64,000 bases of DNA from Laterigemmans sp052161645 (GTDB lineage Bacteria; Planctomycetota; Planctomycetia; Pirellulales; Pirellulaceae): NCBI GenBank assembly GCA_052161645.1, contig CP197414.1. One strand, 5' to 3'. Numbering within the stretch: position 1 is the first letter of the stretch; every line of letters begins with the position of its first letter. The notes below the pieces were generated by a model. The model searched no databases. It was not told the origin of the DNA and saw nothing but the letters and a program-made list of their open reading frames with translations. The translations under genes and the position numbers were made by a program. This document shows positions 16,114-24,685 of the stretch, piece by piece.

Positions 16114-17604
16114 TTACTGGATAAGACCGTTAAATTTCACGGCCGCTTGATCGTACGGAGCCGGATTTTGAGGCTCGTAGGTCAGCGGATTAAAGCTGTT
16201 TCGCACTAACTGCCTCGCCTCATCGACGCTGCTAAGTGCACCGAGCCCGATCATTTGCATCAACACGTTGCCAATCCCGGTCGCTTCGGCCGGCCCGGCA
16301 ATCACGCGACGTCGGCACGCGTCGGCCGTCATCTGACAGAGCAGCGGATTTTGCGAACCGCCACCAACGACGTAGATCGTTTCAATCGAGCCGCCCGTTA
16401 AGTCCTCAAGGATTTCCAGGCTGCGGCGGTATCGCAGCGCCAGGCCCTCGAGCGCCGCGCGGAACAATACGCCGTTGCTAGCGGGCAGTGTTTGCTCGGT
16501 GCGATGCGCCGACTCCGTGATCGCTTCAATCATGTCAGCCGGGGCAACGAAAGCCGGATCGTCGGGGTCGAGCAAAAAGCTCAGCGGCGAGGCTTGTTCG
16601 GCCTGCTGGACCATCGTCTCCCAATCAATCTCCTCGCCACGACGCTGGAGCGCGGCCCGAATCTGCTGAAAAATCCAAAGGCCGCCGATGTTCTTCAGCA
16701 ATCGCGTGCTGCCAAACACTCCTCCTTCGTTGGTAAAGTTATAAGCGGCGCATTTTTCATTGATCAACGGCCGTGGCAACTCGCAGCCAATCAGCGACCA
16801 AGTGCCGCTGCTGATGTAACACCAGTCAGGGCTGGAGGGGGCGAAATTTGTTGCTGGAACCGCCAGCACGGCCGAGCCCGTATCGTGCGTAGCCGGCACA
16901 ATCACCGGCACCCCAGGTAAGCCGGTTAGTTTGGCAACGCTGGCCTGGACTTGCCCCAGTTGTGTTCCCGGTTGCACAATGTCACCGAAAATTTTTCGCG
17001 GGATGCCCAACCCATCGAGCACTTCGCTGGACCAAGTTTGCGTGGTCGGATTATACAGCTGTGTCGTAGAAGCATTCGTCAGCTCGCTCGATTTCTCACC
17101 ACTCAGCAACCAATGGAAAAAGTCTGGAATCATCAGAAATGATTCAGCCGCTTGCAACCGAGCGGACTGCCGCATGACGTCGGCAAACAACTGATACGCC
17201 GTGTTGATCTCCATGAACTGCAGCCCGGTCTCGGCAAAAATCCGCTCGCGAGAAATCCGCTCAAACGCTTTGTCCAACATGCCGCGGGTTCGCCCATCGC
17301 GATAATGTACGCCGGGGCCGACCATCCGCTCGTCACGGTCCAAGAGCACGTAATCGACTCCCCAAGTGGCCACGCCGACCGAACGAACCTCGCCAAACGC
17401 ACCGGCCGCCGACAAGCCGTGGCAAATGTCGCTCCACAAACCGAGCAGATTCCAGCACATCTCCTCTTGGACCAGCACTGCGTTGTTGGGGAACCTCGCA
17501 ATCGCTTCGAGCTGTAACTTGTCGTCAGTGACTTTCCCAGCCAACACCCGACCGCCGGATGCACCAAGATCGATTGCCAAGTGGACGGCGGAGGTAGCTG
17601 TCAT
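16114..17604 (-). CDS. rhaB: rhamnulokinase (FGGY family)
   Basis: Phosphorylates L-rhamnulose to rhamnulose-1-phosphate in rhamnose catabolism. The ATG at 17604 gives 496 residues beginning MTATSAVHLAIDLGASGGRVL (FGGY phosphate-binding motif). ATWGVDYVLLD, PATHDTGSAVLAVP, YISSGTWSLIG and YVVGGGSQNPLLCQ are strongly RhaB-like. The reading frame extends ~60 codons further upstream but is unlike the family there. The adjacent ThuA and FG-GAP genes run divergently. RhaA and RhaD are not in the window. Confidence 0.9.
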   Translation of the reverse strand: MTATSAVHLAIDLGASGGRVLAGKVTDDKLQLEAIARFPNNAVLVQEEMCWNLLGLWSDICHGLSAAGAFGEVRSVGVATWGVDYVLLDRDERMVGPGVHYRDGRTRGMLDKAFERISRERIFAETGLQFMEINTAYQLFADVMRQSARLQAAESFLMIPDFFHWLLSGEKSSELTNASTTQLYNPTTQTWSSEVLDGLGIPRKIFGDIVQPGTQLGQVQASVAKLTGLPGVPVIVPATHDTGSAVLAVPATNFAPSSPDWCYISSGTWSLIGCELPRPLINEKCAAYNFTNEGGVFGSTRLLKNIGGLWIFQQIRAALQRRGEEIDWETMVQQAEQASPLSFLLDPDDPAFVAPADMIEAITESAHRTEQTLPASNGVLFRAALEGLALRYRRSLEILEDLTGGSIETIYVVGGGSQNPLLCQMTADACRRRVIAGPAEATGIGNVLMQMIGLGALSSVDEARQLVRNSFNPLTYEPQNPAPYDQAAVKFNGLIQ

Positions 17605-17840
17605 CAGTGAAATTCCGTATTTCAAATTAGCGAAAGGGGGGGACGCAATGTTGACGCGCTGGACCGATCGCGTCAACAAGCGGCACGACCTGCCGAATGG
17701 GGCCAGCCAGCACTTTGCCATTGAGCACTTTGCCAACCATCGCGTTGCCAGCCAGACTGGGATCGTAATACTTAGGAGAGCCACGTTCAGCCAGTTTTCC
17801 GAGCGGCCGGTAATTCAACCACTTGCTATGCGAGCACAGC

Positions 17841-18590
17841 ATGTCATCAAAACAATCGCCACTTCGCGTCACCATCTGGAACGAATTCGTGCATGAACGG
17901 AGCCGGGATGACGTGCGCGCGATCTATCCTGATGGCTTGCACATGGTCATTGCCGAAGGACTCCGCCAACAAATGGGCGAAACGGCGACGATACAAACGT
18001 GCACGCTGGATCAGCCGGAACACGGGCTCAGTGAACAGGTTCTAGCAGATACGGATGTGCTGTTGTGGTGGGGACACGCCGCCCATGATCAAGTTGCCGA
18101 TGAGGTGGTAACACGGGTACAGCAACGGGTGCTCGATGGCATGGGCTTGTTGGTCCTGCATAGCGGGCATGGCAGCAAAATTTTTCAGCGTCTGATGGGC
18201 ACGAGTTGCATGTTGCGATGGCGGGAAGCGGGTGAGCGTGAGCTGCTATGGATCGTGGAGCCCAGCCACCCTATTTTCGATGGATTTGAGGTGGACCACA
18301 TTGAGGTGCCGAAAGCCGAAATGTATGGCGAATTTTTTGATATTCCCACGCCCGACGAGTTGCTGATGATCAGTTCGTTTAGCGGGGGAGAGGTATTTCG
18401 CAGCGCTTGCACATTTCGTCGCGGTAAAGGCAAAATTTTCTACTTTCGTCCCGGCCACGAGACGTATCCTATTTACTACCAATCCGAGATTCGGCGCATC
18501 CTCGCCGGTGGAGTCCGCTGGGCCGCACCGAGCGGTTCTCCCTACACTCGCGATGCTCGGCATTGCCCCACAATGATTGGCGATCAATGA
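17841..18590 (+). CDS. ThuA-like domain protein (class I glutamine amidotransferase-like fold)
   Basis: 249 residues from ATG 17841. The pattern VTIWNEFVHERSRDDVRAIYP, VLLWWGHAAHDQV, GLLVLHSGHGSKIF and YQSEIRRILAGGVRWAA is that of the ThuA family (trehalose utilisation protein A and relatives), including the His-rich loop. ThuA proteins act in disaccharide catabolism, but their chemistry is not settled. There is no signal peptide. The stop overlaps the start of the FG-GAP lipoprotein by 4 bp (ATGA). Confidence 0.85.
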   Translation: MSSKQSPLRVTIWNEFVHERSRDDVRAIYPDGLHMVIAEGLRQQMGETATIQTCTLDQPEHGLSEQVLADTDVLLWWGHAAHDQVADEVVTRVQQRVLDGMGLLVLHSGHGSKIFQRLMGTSCMLRWREAGERELLWIVEPSHPIFDGFEVDHIEVPKAEMYGEFFDIPTPDELLMISSFSGGEVFRSACTFRRGKGKIFYFRPGHETYPIYYQSEIRRILAGGVRWAAPSGSPYTRDARHCPTMIGDQ

Positions 18591-20161
18591 CTCTCCAGCA
18601 GCCAGCAATTAGAATCCCAGCAGCAAAATTCCCCGTAGCCTTCGCGGCCGTTAGCGTCGCTGCCGCGTTCCTTGCTGTCCTGGGTGGTTGCTCACCATCC
18701 ACCGCGATCCCGTCGGCAGAGCAGCCTAAGTTGCAATCTGCGAATGCTCCCAGCCCGCTGGCTCCCGAAACGATTTTGCAAATCGAGCGTTTCTGCGGTG
18801 ATTGCCATCCCTTGCCGCTTCCCGAAACCTTTCCCCGCGAGCATTGGGAGGAAGAGGTTATCCAGGGATATGATCTCTATATCGCTTCCAGGCGGACAGA
18901 CTTGGTCGAACCCAGTCGGCAGGATGCGATTCGCTATTACACCGATGCTGCTCCCGATACGGTGTTTGTGCCCCGAGCAGATTCATTACCCGTGTATGAG
19001 TCTTCGACTAGGCTTGAGCGGGCTCCCTTGGAAATCGCCGGGCTGGGCAAGACAAGCTCGATTTCCCATCTGATCCGCGGCAGCAAACCGTCGCAGTTTT
19101 ACTCAGCCGACATGCGTCAAGGAGCGATCCACCGCTGGACAATTGCTACCGACGGGCAACTGACGTCAGAGCAAATTGGTCGCGGGCGGCATAGCTGCCG
19201 CCTGACCCTCTGTGATTGGAACCAGGATGGCCAGGATGATTTGTTGGTCGGAGAGATCGGCAGTTACGGCGTGGGGGATCACTCCAATGGCAGGGTCAGC
19301 TTATTAAGGAGCCAGGAGGGGGGCGGCTATCAGCAAATTGTCTTGGCTGACAAGCTGGCACGGGTCGTGGAATGTCAATTGATCGATTACGACGGTGATG
19401 GGGATCGCGATGTGTTAGTGGCTGAATTTGGCTGGCTGGAAACCGGAGCAGTCAAACTATTGCGAAACCAGGGGGAGGTCGATGGCGAACCAAAATTCAC
19501 CGTCGAAGTGCTCGACCCACGGCACGGCGCTTTGGGGGTCCGCGTGCTGGACATGAATGACGACGGGTTGGACGACTACGTGATCGCTTTCGGGCAAGAA
19601 TATGAGTCGATTGAGATTTGGACGAACCAGGGAGAGGGGCAGTTCAGCCATCAAGTGATCCTTGAATTACCCGACCCTTCTTATAACTCCAGTTCCTTTG
19701 ACCTCGTTGATATCGATCAAGATGGACTCGTTGACATCTTGCACACCAACGGCGACACGCTCGACGCCTTTCTACCAAAACCATACCACGGAGTTCGTTG
19801 GGTCAGGAATTTGGGTGATGGCAATTGGGTGGCGCATGAATTGGGTTTATTGATCGGCGCACTGCATGCTTCTGCCATTGACTTTGACCAAGACGGCGAC
19901 CTCGACATTGTGGGGGTTGGCATGTATCCGTTTGCGAGCCAAGACCCGGGAGCTTATGACTCCGTGTGCTGGTGGGAGCAAGGCCCCGATTTAGCATTCA
20001 CCCAACACTCGATTGAGCGAGACCACTGTGACTACGCCAGCTTTCTGCTGACAGACATCAATGGTGACGATCGCGTGGACTTAATCTTGGGGAACTGGAC
20101 CGTCGGTCCTGAAGAAGCACCACTTAGGGTATATCTAAATTTCCCCTCTCAGCTAAAGTGA
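18587..20161 (+). CDS. lipoprotein with one CxxCH haem motif and FG-GAP/VCBS repeats
   Basis: 524 residues. The start at 18587 overlaps the ThuA stop. The N-terminal helix ends in the lipobox LGGC (Cys35), so the protein is exported and lipid anchored. CGDCH (Cys70, Cys73, His74) is a c-type haem attachment motif. From ~190 on there are at least six calcium-binding-type loops in FG-GAP repeats, such as DWNQDGQDD, DYDGDGDRD, DMNDDGLDD, DIDQDGLVD and DFDQDGDLD, suggesting a beta-propeller. Planctomycetes carry many CxxCH-propeller proteins thought to act on sugars or alcohols. The haem and the substrate are inference. Confidence 0.82.
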   Translation: MTLQQPAIRIPAAKFPVAFAAVSVAAAFLAVLGGCSPSTAIPSAEQPKLQSANAPSPLAPETILQIERFCGDCHPLPLPETFPREHWEEEVIQGYDLYIASRRTDLVEPSRQDAIRYYTDAAPDTVFVPRADSLPVYESSTRLERAPLEIAGLGKTSSISHLIRGSKPSQFYSADMRQGAIHRWTIATDGQLTSEQIGRGRHSCRLTLCDWNQDGQDDLLVGEIGSYGVGDHSNGRVSLLRSQEGGGYQQIVLADKLARVVECQLIDYDGDGDRDVLVAEFGWLETGAVKLLRNQGEVDGEPKFTVEVLDPRHGALGVRVLDMNDDGLDDYVIAFGQEYESIEIWTNQGEGQFSHQVILELPDPSYNSSSFDLVDIDQDGLVDILHTNGDTLDAFLPKPYHGVRWVRNLGDGNWVAHELGLLIGALHASAIDFDQDGDLDIVGVGMYPFASQDPGAYDSVCWWEQGPDLAFTQHSIERDHCDYASFLLTDINGDDRVDLILGNWTVGPEEAPLRVYLNFPSQLK

Positions 20162-20484
20162 CAGCGTTAGGGAAAGAAACAGTACTTGCTACCCGTCTAC
20201 CGTGTGATTAAGTCTCGCTAATCCTAAATTCTGTTGTTTGTTTGCGTCGTGAACGGTCCATCTTAATGTCGCCACGAAATGACGCCTTGAGACATCGTTG
20301 TTAGCGCGGTTAATGACTGGCGGTTTCTTTACTAAATGGTAAAAATCTACGGAACCTTTAAAGGTTACGCGAGTTCAAATGTGTTAGACCGGATTGTGTC
20401 CCGTGCGCGGGGTCGCTCGTCGGTCGGCCTTACCCTCACAGGCACTCTTTTCCCGTTTTCCTTATATTACTGGCTTAGTCTAAT
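20162..20484. other. intergenic region upstream of first DUF1559 gene
   Basis: 323 bp without a convincing gene. It is AT-richer than its surroundings and presumably carries the promoter and a long leader for the DUF1559 gene. No ribosome binding site is evident immediately upstream of ATG 20485. I could not fix a promoter. Confidence 0.4.
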
Positions 20485-21495
20485 ATGCAAAGAAAGAAGC
20501 AAGGTTTCACACTCGTAGAACTCCTGGTGGTCATCGCCATCATCGGAATCCTGGTCGGGCTTTTACTTCCAGCCGTTCAGGCTGCGCGTGAAGCGGCGAA
20601 CCGGATGAGCTGCAGTAATAATCTCAAGAACTTGGCGCTGGCCGTTCACAACTACGAGAGTACTTACAGCCGAATCCCGAAGACGTCCAGCGACAACTGG
20701 GGAGATGGGGTTTATAACGTCGCCAACTGGCGAGGCTATTCGGCGCACACTCAAATTTTGCCATTTATCGAGCAAAACAATCTGTTCAATTTGCTTCGCT
20801 TTGACCAATCGCACTACCAAAACTTGGGTGCACCAGGAGCTTTGACAGTGAGTCGCAACCAAATAGCGACTTTCCTGTGCCCCTCTGACCGCGACCACCC
20901 TAACCGGACCGATATTGGCTGGAACAACTACGGCTTCAGCGAAGGTTCGAACGCCGGATGGAACGTCTCTTCGGCTGACGCCAATGGCATGTTCCAACGC
21001 CAGTTCTACAACAAGTTTGCTGACGTGGTCGACGGTTTATCGAACACCGTGATGATGTCGGAATTCATTAAGGGTGACAACACCGACTCCCGCTTTACGA
21101 TCCTGAGTGACGTGGTTGCCGGCCAAGCGTTTCCCGGTGGATGGACAGCACAATACCCGACGCAAGTGGTTGTAGAGCAATACGGCCAACAGTGTTTGGC
21201 AGCTTCGGCGACTCACCGCAGCTTCGCTGGGTTCCGCTGGATTGCTCCCGGCTTCTACAACACGACGATCAACACCATCGCGCCGCCAAACTGGCGTTTC
21301 CCGGCATGCATGAGCTGTGGTGGGTGCGGACAGGCTGATTCGCAAGGGGTTTTCCCCGCTCGTAGTCGGCACACCGCGGGTGCTCAAGTTGCCATCGGTG
21401 ACGGGTCGGTCCGCTTTGTTCCAGACACCATCGACTTCCTAGTCTGGCAAGGCCTGGGCAGTGCGAACGGTCAGGAAAGCGTTCAGTTCCCGTAG
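20485..21495 (+). CDS. DUF1559 prepilin-like protein, copy 1
   Basis: 336 residues. The N-terminus MQRKKQGFTLVELLVVIAII is a class III (type IV prepilin) leader, with cleavage expected between Gly7 and Phe8. It is followed by LLPAVQAAREAANRMSCSNN, the hallmark of the DUF1559 family, which is hugely expanded in planctomycetes. The C-terminal part has HTAGAQVAIGDGSVRFVPDTID, typical of the family. The protein is probably exported and anchored or assembled as a pseudopilin. A near-identical paralogue follows after 370 bp, and a terminator lies between them. Its exact role is unknown. Confidence 0.93.
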   Translation: MQRKKQGFTLVELLVVIAIIGILVGLLLPAVQAAREAANRMSCSNNLKNLALAVHNYESTYSRIPKTSSDNWGDGVYNVANWRGYSAHTQILPFIEQNNLFNLLRFDQSHYQNLGAPGALTVSRNQIATFLCPSDRDHPNRTDIGWNNYGFSEGSNAGWNVSSADANGMFQRQFYNKFADVVDGLSNTVMMSEFIKGDNTDSRFTILSDVVAGQAFPGGWTAQYPTQVVVEQYGQQCLAASATHRSFAGFRWIAPGFYNTTINTIAPPNWRFPACMSCGGCGQADSQGVFPARSRHTAGAQVAIGDGSVRFVPDTIDFLVWQGLGSANGQESVQFP

Positions 21496-21524
21496 GGTTC
21501 AGAACCTTATTTGCAATAACCGCC

Positions 21525-21557
21525 AACCCGCCTGGGGTTTCTCAGGCGGGTTTTTTC
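21525..21557 (+). terminator. rho-independent terminator of DUF1559 copy 1
   Basis: A perfect 10-bp stem AACCCGCCTG / CAGGCGGGTT with an 8-base loop and a T run, 30 bp after the stop codon. The right arm is nearly the same as in the terminator following copy 2. Confidence 0.9.
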
Positions 21558-21685
21558 GTTTTTTTTTCCCGCTGGCTTGCACAGTACGAATCGGATAGTT
21601 CGGCGAAAAACGCCGCTTTTTTCGATATTTCTTGAAGATTTCGCGAAACTTTTCTGTCTTAACCGGATCTTTCGGCGGTCAGTTA

Positions 21686-21715
21686 TTGTTGAACCGGGCT
21701 ACCCTAACCTATAGA
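21686..21715 (+). promoter_or_regulatory. possible sigma70-type promoter for DUF1559 copy 2
   Basis: TTGTTG (21686-21691) and TATAGA (21710-21715) with an 18-bp spacer, about 150 bp upstream of the ATG at 21866. The match is partial, and the leader (~145 nt) would be long. The rest of the 370-bp gap between the two DUF1559 genes holds the terminator of copy 1 and no gene. Confidence 0.3.
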
Positions 21716-21865
21716 CTTGGGGAGAGATCGCACCTTAATCTGCGGAGACAGTTCGCCGCCCAGCGGACGCCCGCCATTTTGCCACCATTAGGCTGGTCAG
21801 GCGGCGAGTCCACCTGGACCGATTTTGAGGTGTCTTTTTTTTCATTTTTCTAATAGGTGATTTTG

Positions 21866-22876
21866 ATGCACAGGAAAAGGCAAGGGTTCACGCTCGTTGA
21901 ACTGCTGGTGGTGATTGCCATCATCGGCATCCTGGTGGGGCTGTTGCTGCCCGCCGTTCAGGCAGCGCGTGAAGCCGCGAATCGAATGAGTTGCAGCAAC
22001 AACTTGAAGAACTTGGCGTTGGCGGTTCACAACTACGAGAGCACTTACAGCCGCATCCCCAAAACTTCGAGCGACAACTGGGGCGACGGAGTGTACAACG
22101 TCGCTAACTGGCGAGGCTATTCTGCGCACACGCAGATCTTGCCCTTCATTGAGCAAAACAACTTGTTCAATTTACTCCGTTTCGATCAGTCGCATTATCA
22201 GAACATCGGCAACCCGGGAGCTGTTATTGTCAGCCGCAACCAGATTGCCACGTTCTTGTGTCCTTCGGACCGCGACCACCCCAACCGAACTGACATTGGC
22301 TGGAACAATTATGGGTTTAGCGAAGGCTCAAACAGTGGCTGGAACGTCCCTGTTGCGGATGCGAACGGGATGTTCCAACGTCGCTTTTACAACAAGTTTT
22401 CTGATGTCGTCGACGGATTGTCGAACACGGTGATGATGTCGGAGTTTATCAAGGGCGACAACACGGGCTCGCGGTATACGATCTTAAGCGACGTGATTGC
22501 CGGTCAACCATTCCCGGGCGGCTGGACAAATCAATATCCGACGCAGGCTATGGTAGAGCAGTACGGCCAGCAGTGCTTAGGCGGGACCGGTAATCACCGC
22601 AGCTTCGCCGGTTTCCGCTGGATAGCCCCTGGGTTTTATAACACTACGATCAATACGATCGCACCTCCCAACTGGAGGTTCCCGGCGTGCATGATCTGTG
22701 GCGGTTGTGGCCAGGCTGATTCGCAGGGTGTTTTCCCAGCGAGAAGCCGACACACCGCCGGTGCGCAAGTAGCCATTGGCGACGGCTCCGTCAGGTTCGT
22801 TCCAGACACGGTTGACTTTTTGGTTTGGCAAGGATTGGGCAGCGCAAACGGCCAGGAAGCCGTTCAGTTCCCGTAG
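21866..22876 (+). CDS. DUF1559 prepilin-like protein, copy 2
   Basis: 336 residues from ATG 21866, preceded by AGGTGA. By direct comparison it differs from copy 1 at 26 of 336 positions (about 92% identical), with the same length and no gaps. The differences cluster at QNLGAPGALTV versus QNIGNPGAVIV and at LAASATHRS versus LGGTGNHRS. The DNA differs at many synonymous positions, so the duplication is not recent. It has the same leader (RQGFTLVELLVVIAII) and the same predicted pseudopilin processing. It is followed by a terminator and a small lipoprotein gene. Confidence 0.93.
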   Translation: MHRKRQGFTLVELLVVIAIIGILVGLLLPAVQAAREAANRMSCSNNLKNLALAVHNYESTYSRIPKTSSDNWGDGVYNVANWRGYSAHTQILPFIEQNNLFNLLRFDQSHYQNIGNPGAVIVSRNQIATFLCPSDRDHPNRTDIGWNNYGFSEGSNSGWNVPVADANGMFQRRFYNKFSDVVDGLSNTVMMSEFIKGDNTGSRYTILSDVIAGQPFPGGWTNQYPTQAMVEQYGQQCLGGTGNHRSFAGFRWIAPGFYNTTINTIAPPNWRFPACMICGGCGQADSQGVFPARSRHTAGAQVAIGDGSVRFVPDTVDFLVWQGLGSANGQEAVQFP

Positions 22877-22907
22877 TTGCTAAATTGCCCGAAAAAGACG
22901 AGAATAG

Positions 22908-22940
22908 AACCCGCTTGAGAGTGCTCAGGCGGGTTTTTTT
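22908..22940 (+). terminator. rho-independent terminator of DUF1559 copy 2
   Basis: Stem AACCCGCTTGAG / CTCAGGCGGGTT (11 of 12 paired Watson-Crick, one G-T pair), a 4-base loop and a run of T. It lies between copy 2 and the small lipoprotein gene, so that gene needs read-through or its own promoter. Confidence 0.88.
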
Positions 22941-22980
22941 GTTGAGCTCTATTCGAAAACTGATCGGAGAGATAGACGCG

Positions 22981-23298
22981 ATGAAGTCTTTAAAAACAAT
23001 GATGATGTTGGCGCTGTTGGGTTTCGCTGTTGGCTGCGGCGGTGGCCCTGCCGACAACCCGGTAGACGTTACCACGGCGCCGGCCGCCGATGATATCAAG
23101 CTGGTTCTCAACGAAGTGATTGCGAATGGGCAGCCGCTGGGAAGCCAAGGCTATACCCTGGAGCTTAAGATCGGAGAAATTCGGGAAACGGATCCCGCCA
23201 AGGCAGATCAGTTGCAAGCTGCATACGAAGAACTGCGAGGGCTGCAAAAGCCGAATGAGTTGAAGGCCAAGGCAAAAGAAATGTTGGAAATGCTCTAA
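22981..23298 (+). CDS. small lipoprotein downstream of DUF1559 pair
   Basis: 105 residues from ATG 22981. The leader MKSLKTMMMLALLGFAVGC ends in a lipobox (AVGC, Cys19), then GGGPADNP. The mature part is mostly helical and charged (ADDIKLVLNEVIANGQPLG, then ETDPAKADQLQAAYEEL). Small lipoproteins of this kind commonly follow DUF1559 genes in planctomycetes, which suggests a shared role at the cell surface. The reading frame is open further upstream but through a terminator, so the later ATG is right. Confidence 0.75.
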   Translation: MKSLKTMMMLALLGFAVGCGGGPADNPVDVTTAPAADDIKLVLNEVIANGQPLGSQGYTLELKIGEIRETDPAKADQLQAAYEELRGLQKPNELKAKAKEMLEML

Positions 23299-23484
23299 GC
23301 CGTCGCATTCAACCGATCACGTAGATGGTGCTGAGCCAATACATGCCTCAGAACCATCAACGAGGGGATTTTAGTTTAGGGCCATGAACCCGGGGCGAGT
23401 TCGACTTTTGTGCGGGCTTGCCCCGGTTCTTATCAGCACCTCCGCAAACGCCGTTCGACAAAACGGAATCAGCCGCCTCGCGAA

Positions 23485-23645
23485 AGAGAGCGTCCCGCTT
23501 AGCATTTTCATAACCCGACGCGTTAGCGAGGGATTCAGACTGCTTACGACTTGATCGCCGCAACTCCCTCGCTCACGCGTCGGGTTATGATAACGCTTGC
23601 TTCGCAATCCAATGAAAGTTCCGATTCTTAAGCGGGACGCCTCGC
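23485..23645. repeat. nested palindromic repeat element
   Basis: Two nested inverted repeats. The outer arms GCGTCCCGCTTA (23490-23501) and TAAGCGGGACGC (23629-23640) pair perfectly over 12 bp. The inner arms 23509-23533 and 23565-23589 pair at 24 of 25 positions, around a 31-bp spacer; the core is CATAACCCGACGCG. The element fills most of a 465-bp gap (23299-23763) with no credible gene. A frame across it reads HNPTRERG and NPSLTRRV. I recall those strings as recurrent spurious translations of a dispersed planctomycete repeat, which I cannot verify here. Confidence 0.72.
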
Positions 23646-23763
23646 GCAAGCGTGCGGTTCCTCGGATCGGTGAGTTAGCGCTCGTTGGCTGACATAACGG
23701 AAAGACTTATCTCGACGTGCTTAGCGATGAAATCCTGAGCGAAATCAGACCGGTGGAGTCCGC

Positions 23764-24675
23764 CTATTTGTTTCGCATACGACGGCTGTAGCGCTCGAGT
23801 GTTTTGCGTTCTGCCGACGTTAAACTGGATTCGCCCTGTTCGTGAATCTTTTGCAAGATCCGATCAGCTTCGGCATCTTCTCTGGCCAACCTTTTCTCGG
23901 GATCATGCAAGCGAAGCCTAGGGCCACGTTGGGGAAAATTCCCCAAGCTGGAGGTCAAGCGATCGGGAGCGAGAAAGCGGAGGTTCCAGCCTTTCAAGTA
24001 GTAAGCGGCGGCAAAGCCCATACCGGCTAGGTGGACATCAAAAGCGGTGCCCGTGTTTTGCACGAACGCACCATAGAGATTCAAGACTGCAAACAAAATT
24101 CCTGCCACCCAAGCTTTGATCGGAAAAACCATCATCAAATAGATGGTGGCTTGGGGGTACATAAAGCAAAACAAGATCACCAACCCCATCACGCTGCCCG
24201 AAGCGCCGACGACGGAAGGGATTGCGTCGGGACCCGCCTTAGCGATCAACTCACCGACGACCGTCGGCGTAAAACCCTCGAACAGGAATAAGATTAGCGA
24301 ATGGAGCACGCCGCCCAGCACGGCGGCAACCAGATAAAACCTGACGAACTCGCCACGCCCAATACGTTGTTCGACAGCGGAGCCGAAGAAGAACAGCCCA
24401 ATCATATTGAAGATGATGTGCTGAAAGCCACGATAGTCATGGGCGAAGGCGTAAGTCACCCATTGCCACCAGAGCCATGGTTTAAACAGCGTTTCGGCGT
24501 CGGCTCGCAGGGCTTTATGCAATTGGTGTTCGCGACTGAACAGTAGCATATCGATTAGGAACGCCGCCGAGGTGATCACCAGAATGATCAGCCAGGCGGG
24601 CTTATCAGCCACCTTGCCACCGATCGGTGGCATTTGCTCGTCGTAGCGTCCATATTCGCGATCGTAGAGACCCAT
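23764..24675 (-). CDS. rhomboid family intramembrane serine protease
   Basis: 303 residues from ATG 24675 (the frame is open ~60 codons further upstream, but inside mnmA). Six membrane helices. The catalytic serine is in SVVGASGSVMG (Ser159), the helix-2 motif is HIIFN (His86, Asn90), and the partner His215 is in DVHLAGMG. Rhomboids cleave transmembrane segments within the membrane. A charged C-terminal tail (~235-303) follows the last helix. The gene lies 10 bp after mnmA in the same direction, so they are likely co-transcribed. Confidence 0.88.
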   Translation of the reverse strand: MGLYDREYGRYDEQMPPIGGKVADKPAWLIILVITSAAFLIDMLLFSREHQLHKALRADAETLFKPWLWWQWVTYAFAHDYRGFQHIIFNMIGLFFFGSAVEQRIGRGEFVRFYLVAAVLGGVLHSLILFLFEGFTPTVVGELIAKAGPDAIPSVVGASGSVMGLVILFCFMYPQATIYLMMVFPIKAWVAGILFAVLNLYGAFVQNTGTAFDVHLAGMGFAAAYYLKGWNLRFLAPDRLTSSLGNFPQRGPRLRLHDPEKRLAREDAEADRILQKIHEQGESSLTSAERKTLERYSRRMRNK

Positions 24676-24685
24676 CGCTGGTGGC

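Noticed and set aside
20336..20518. 60-residue plus-strand frame upstream of DUF1559 copy 1
   Set aside because: Overlaps the DUF1559 start in another frame, with no ribosome binding site or family resemblance.
23371..23649. 92-residue minus-strand frame containing HNPTRERG
   Set aside because: It runs through the palindromic repeat and is the spurious translation of a non-coding element.
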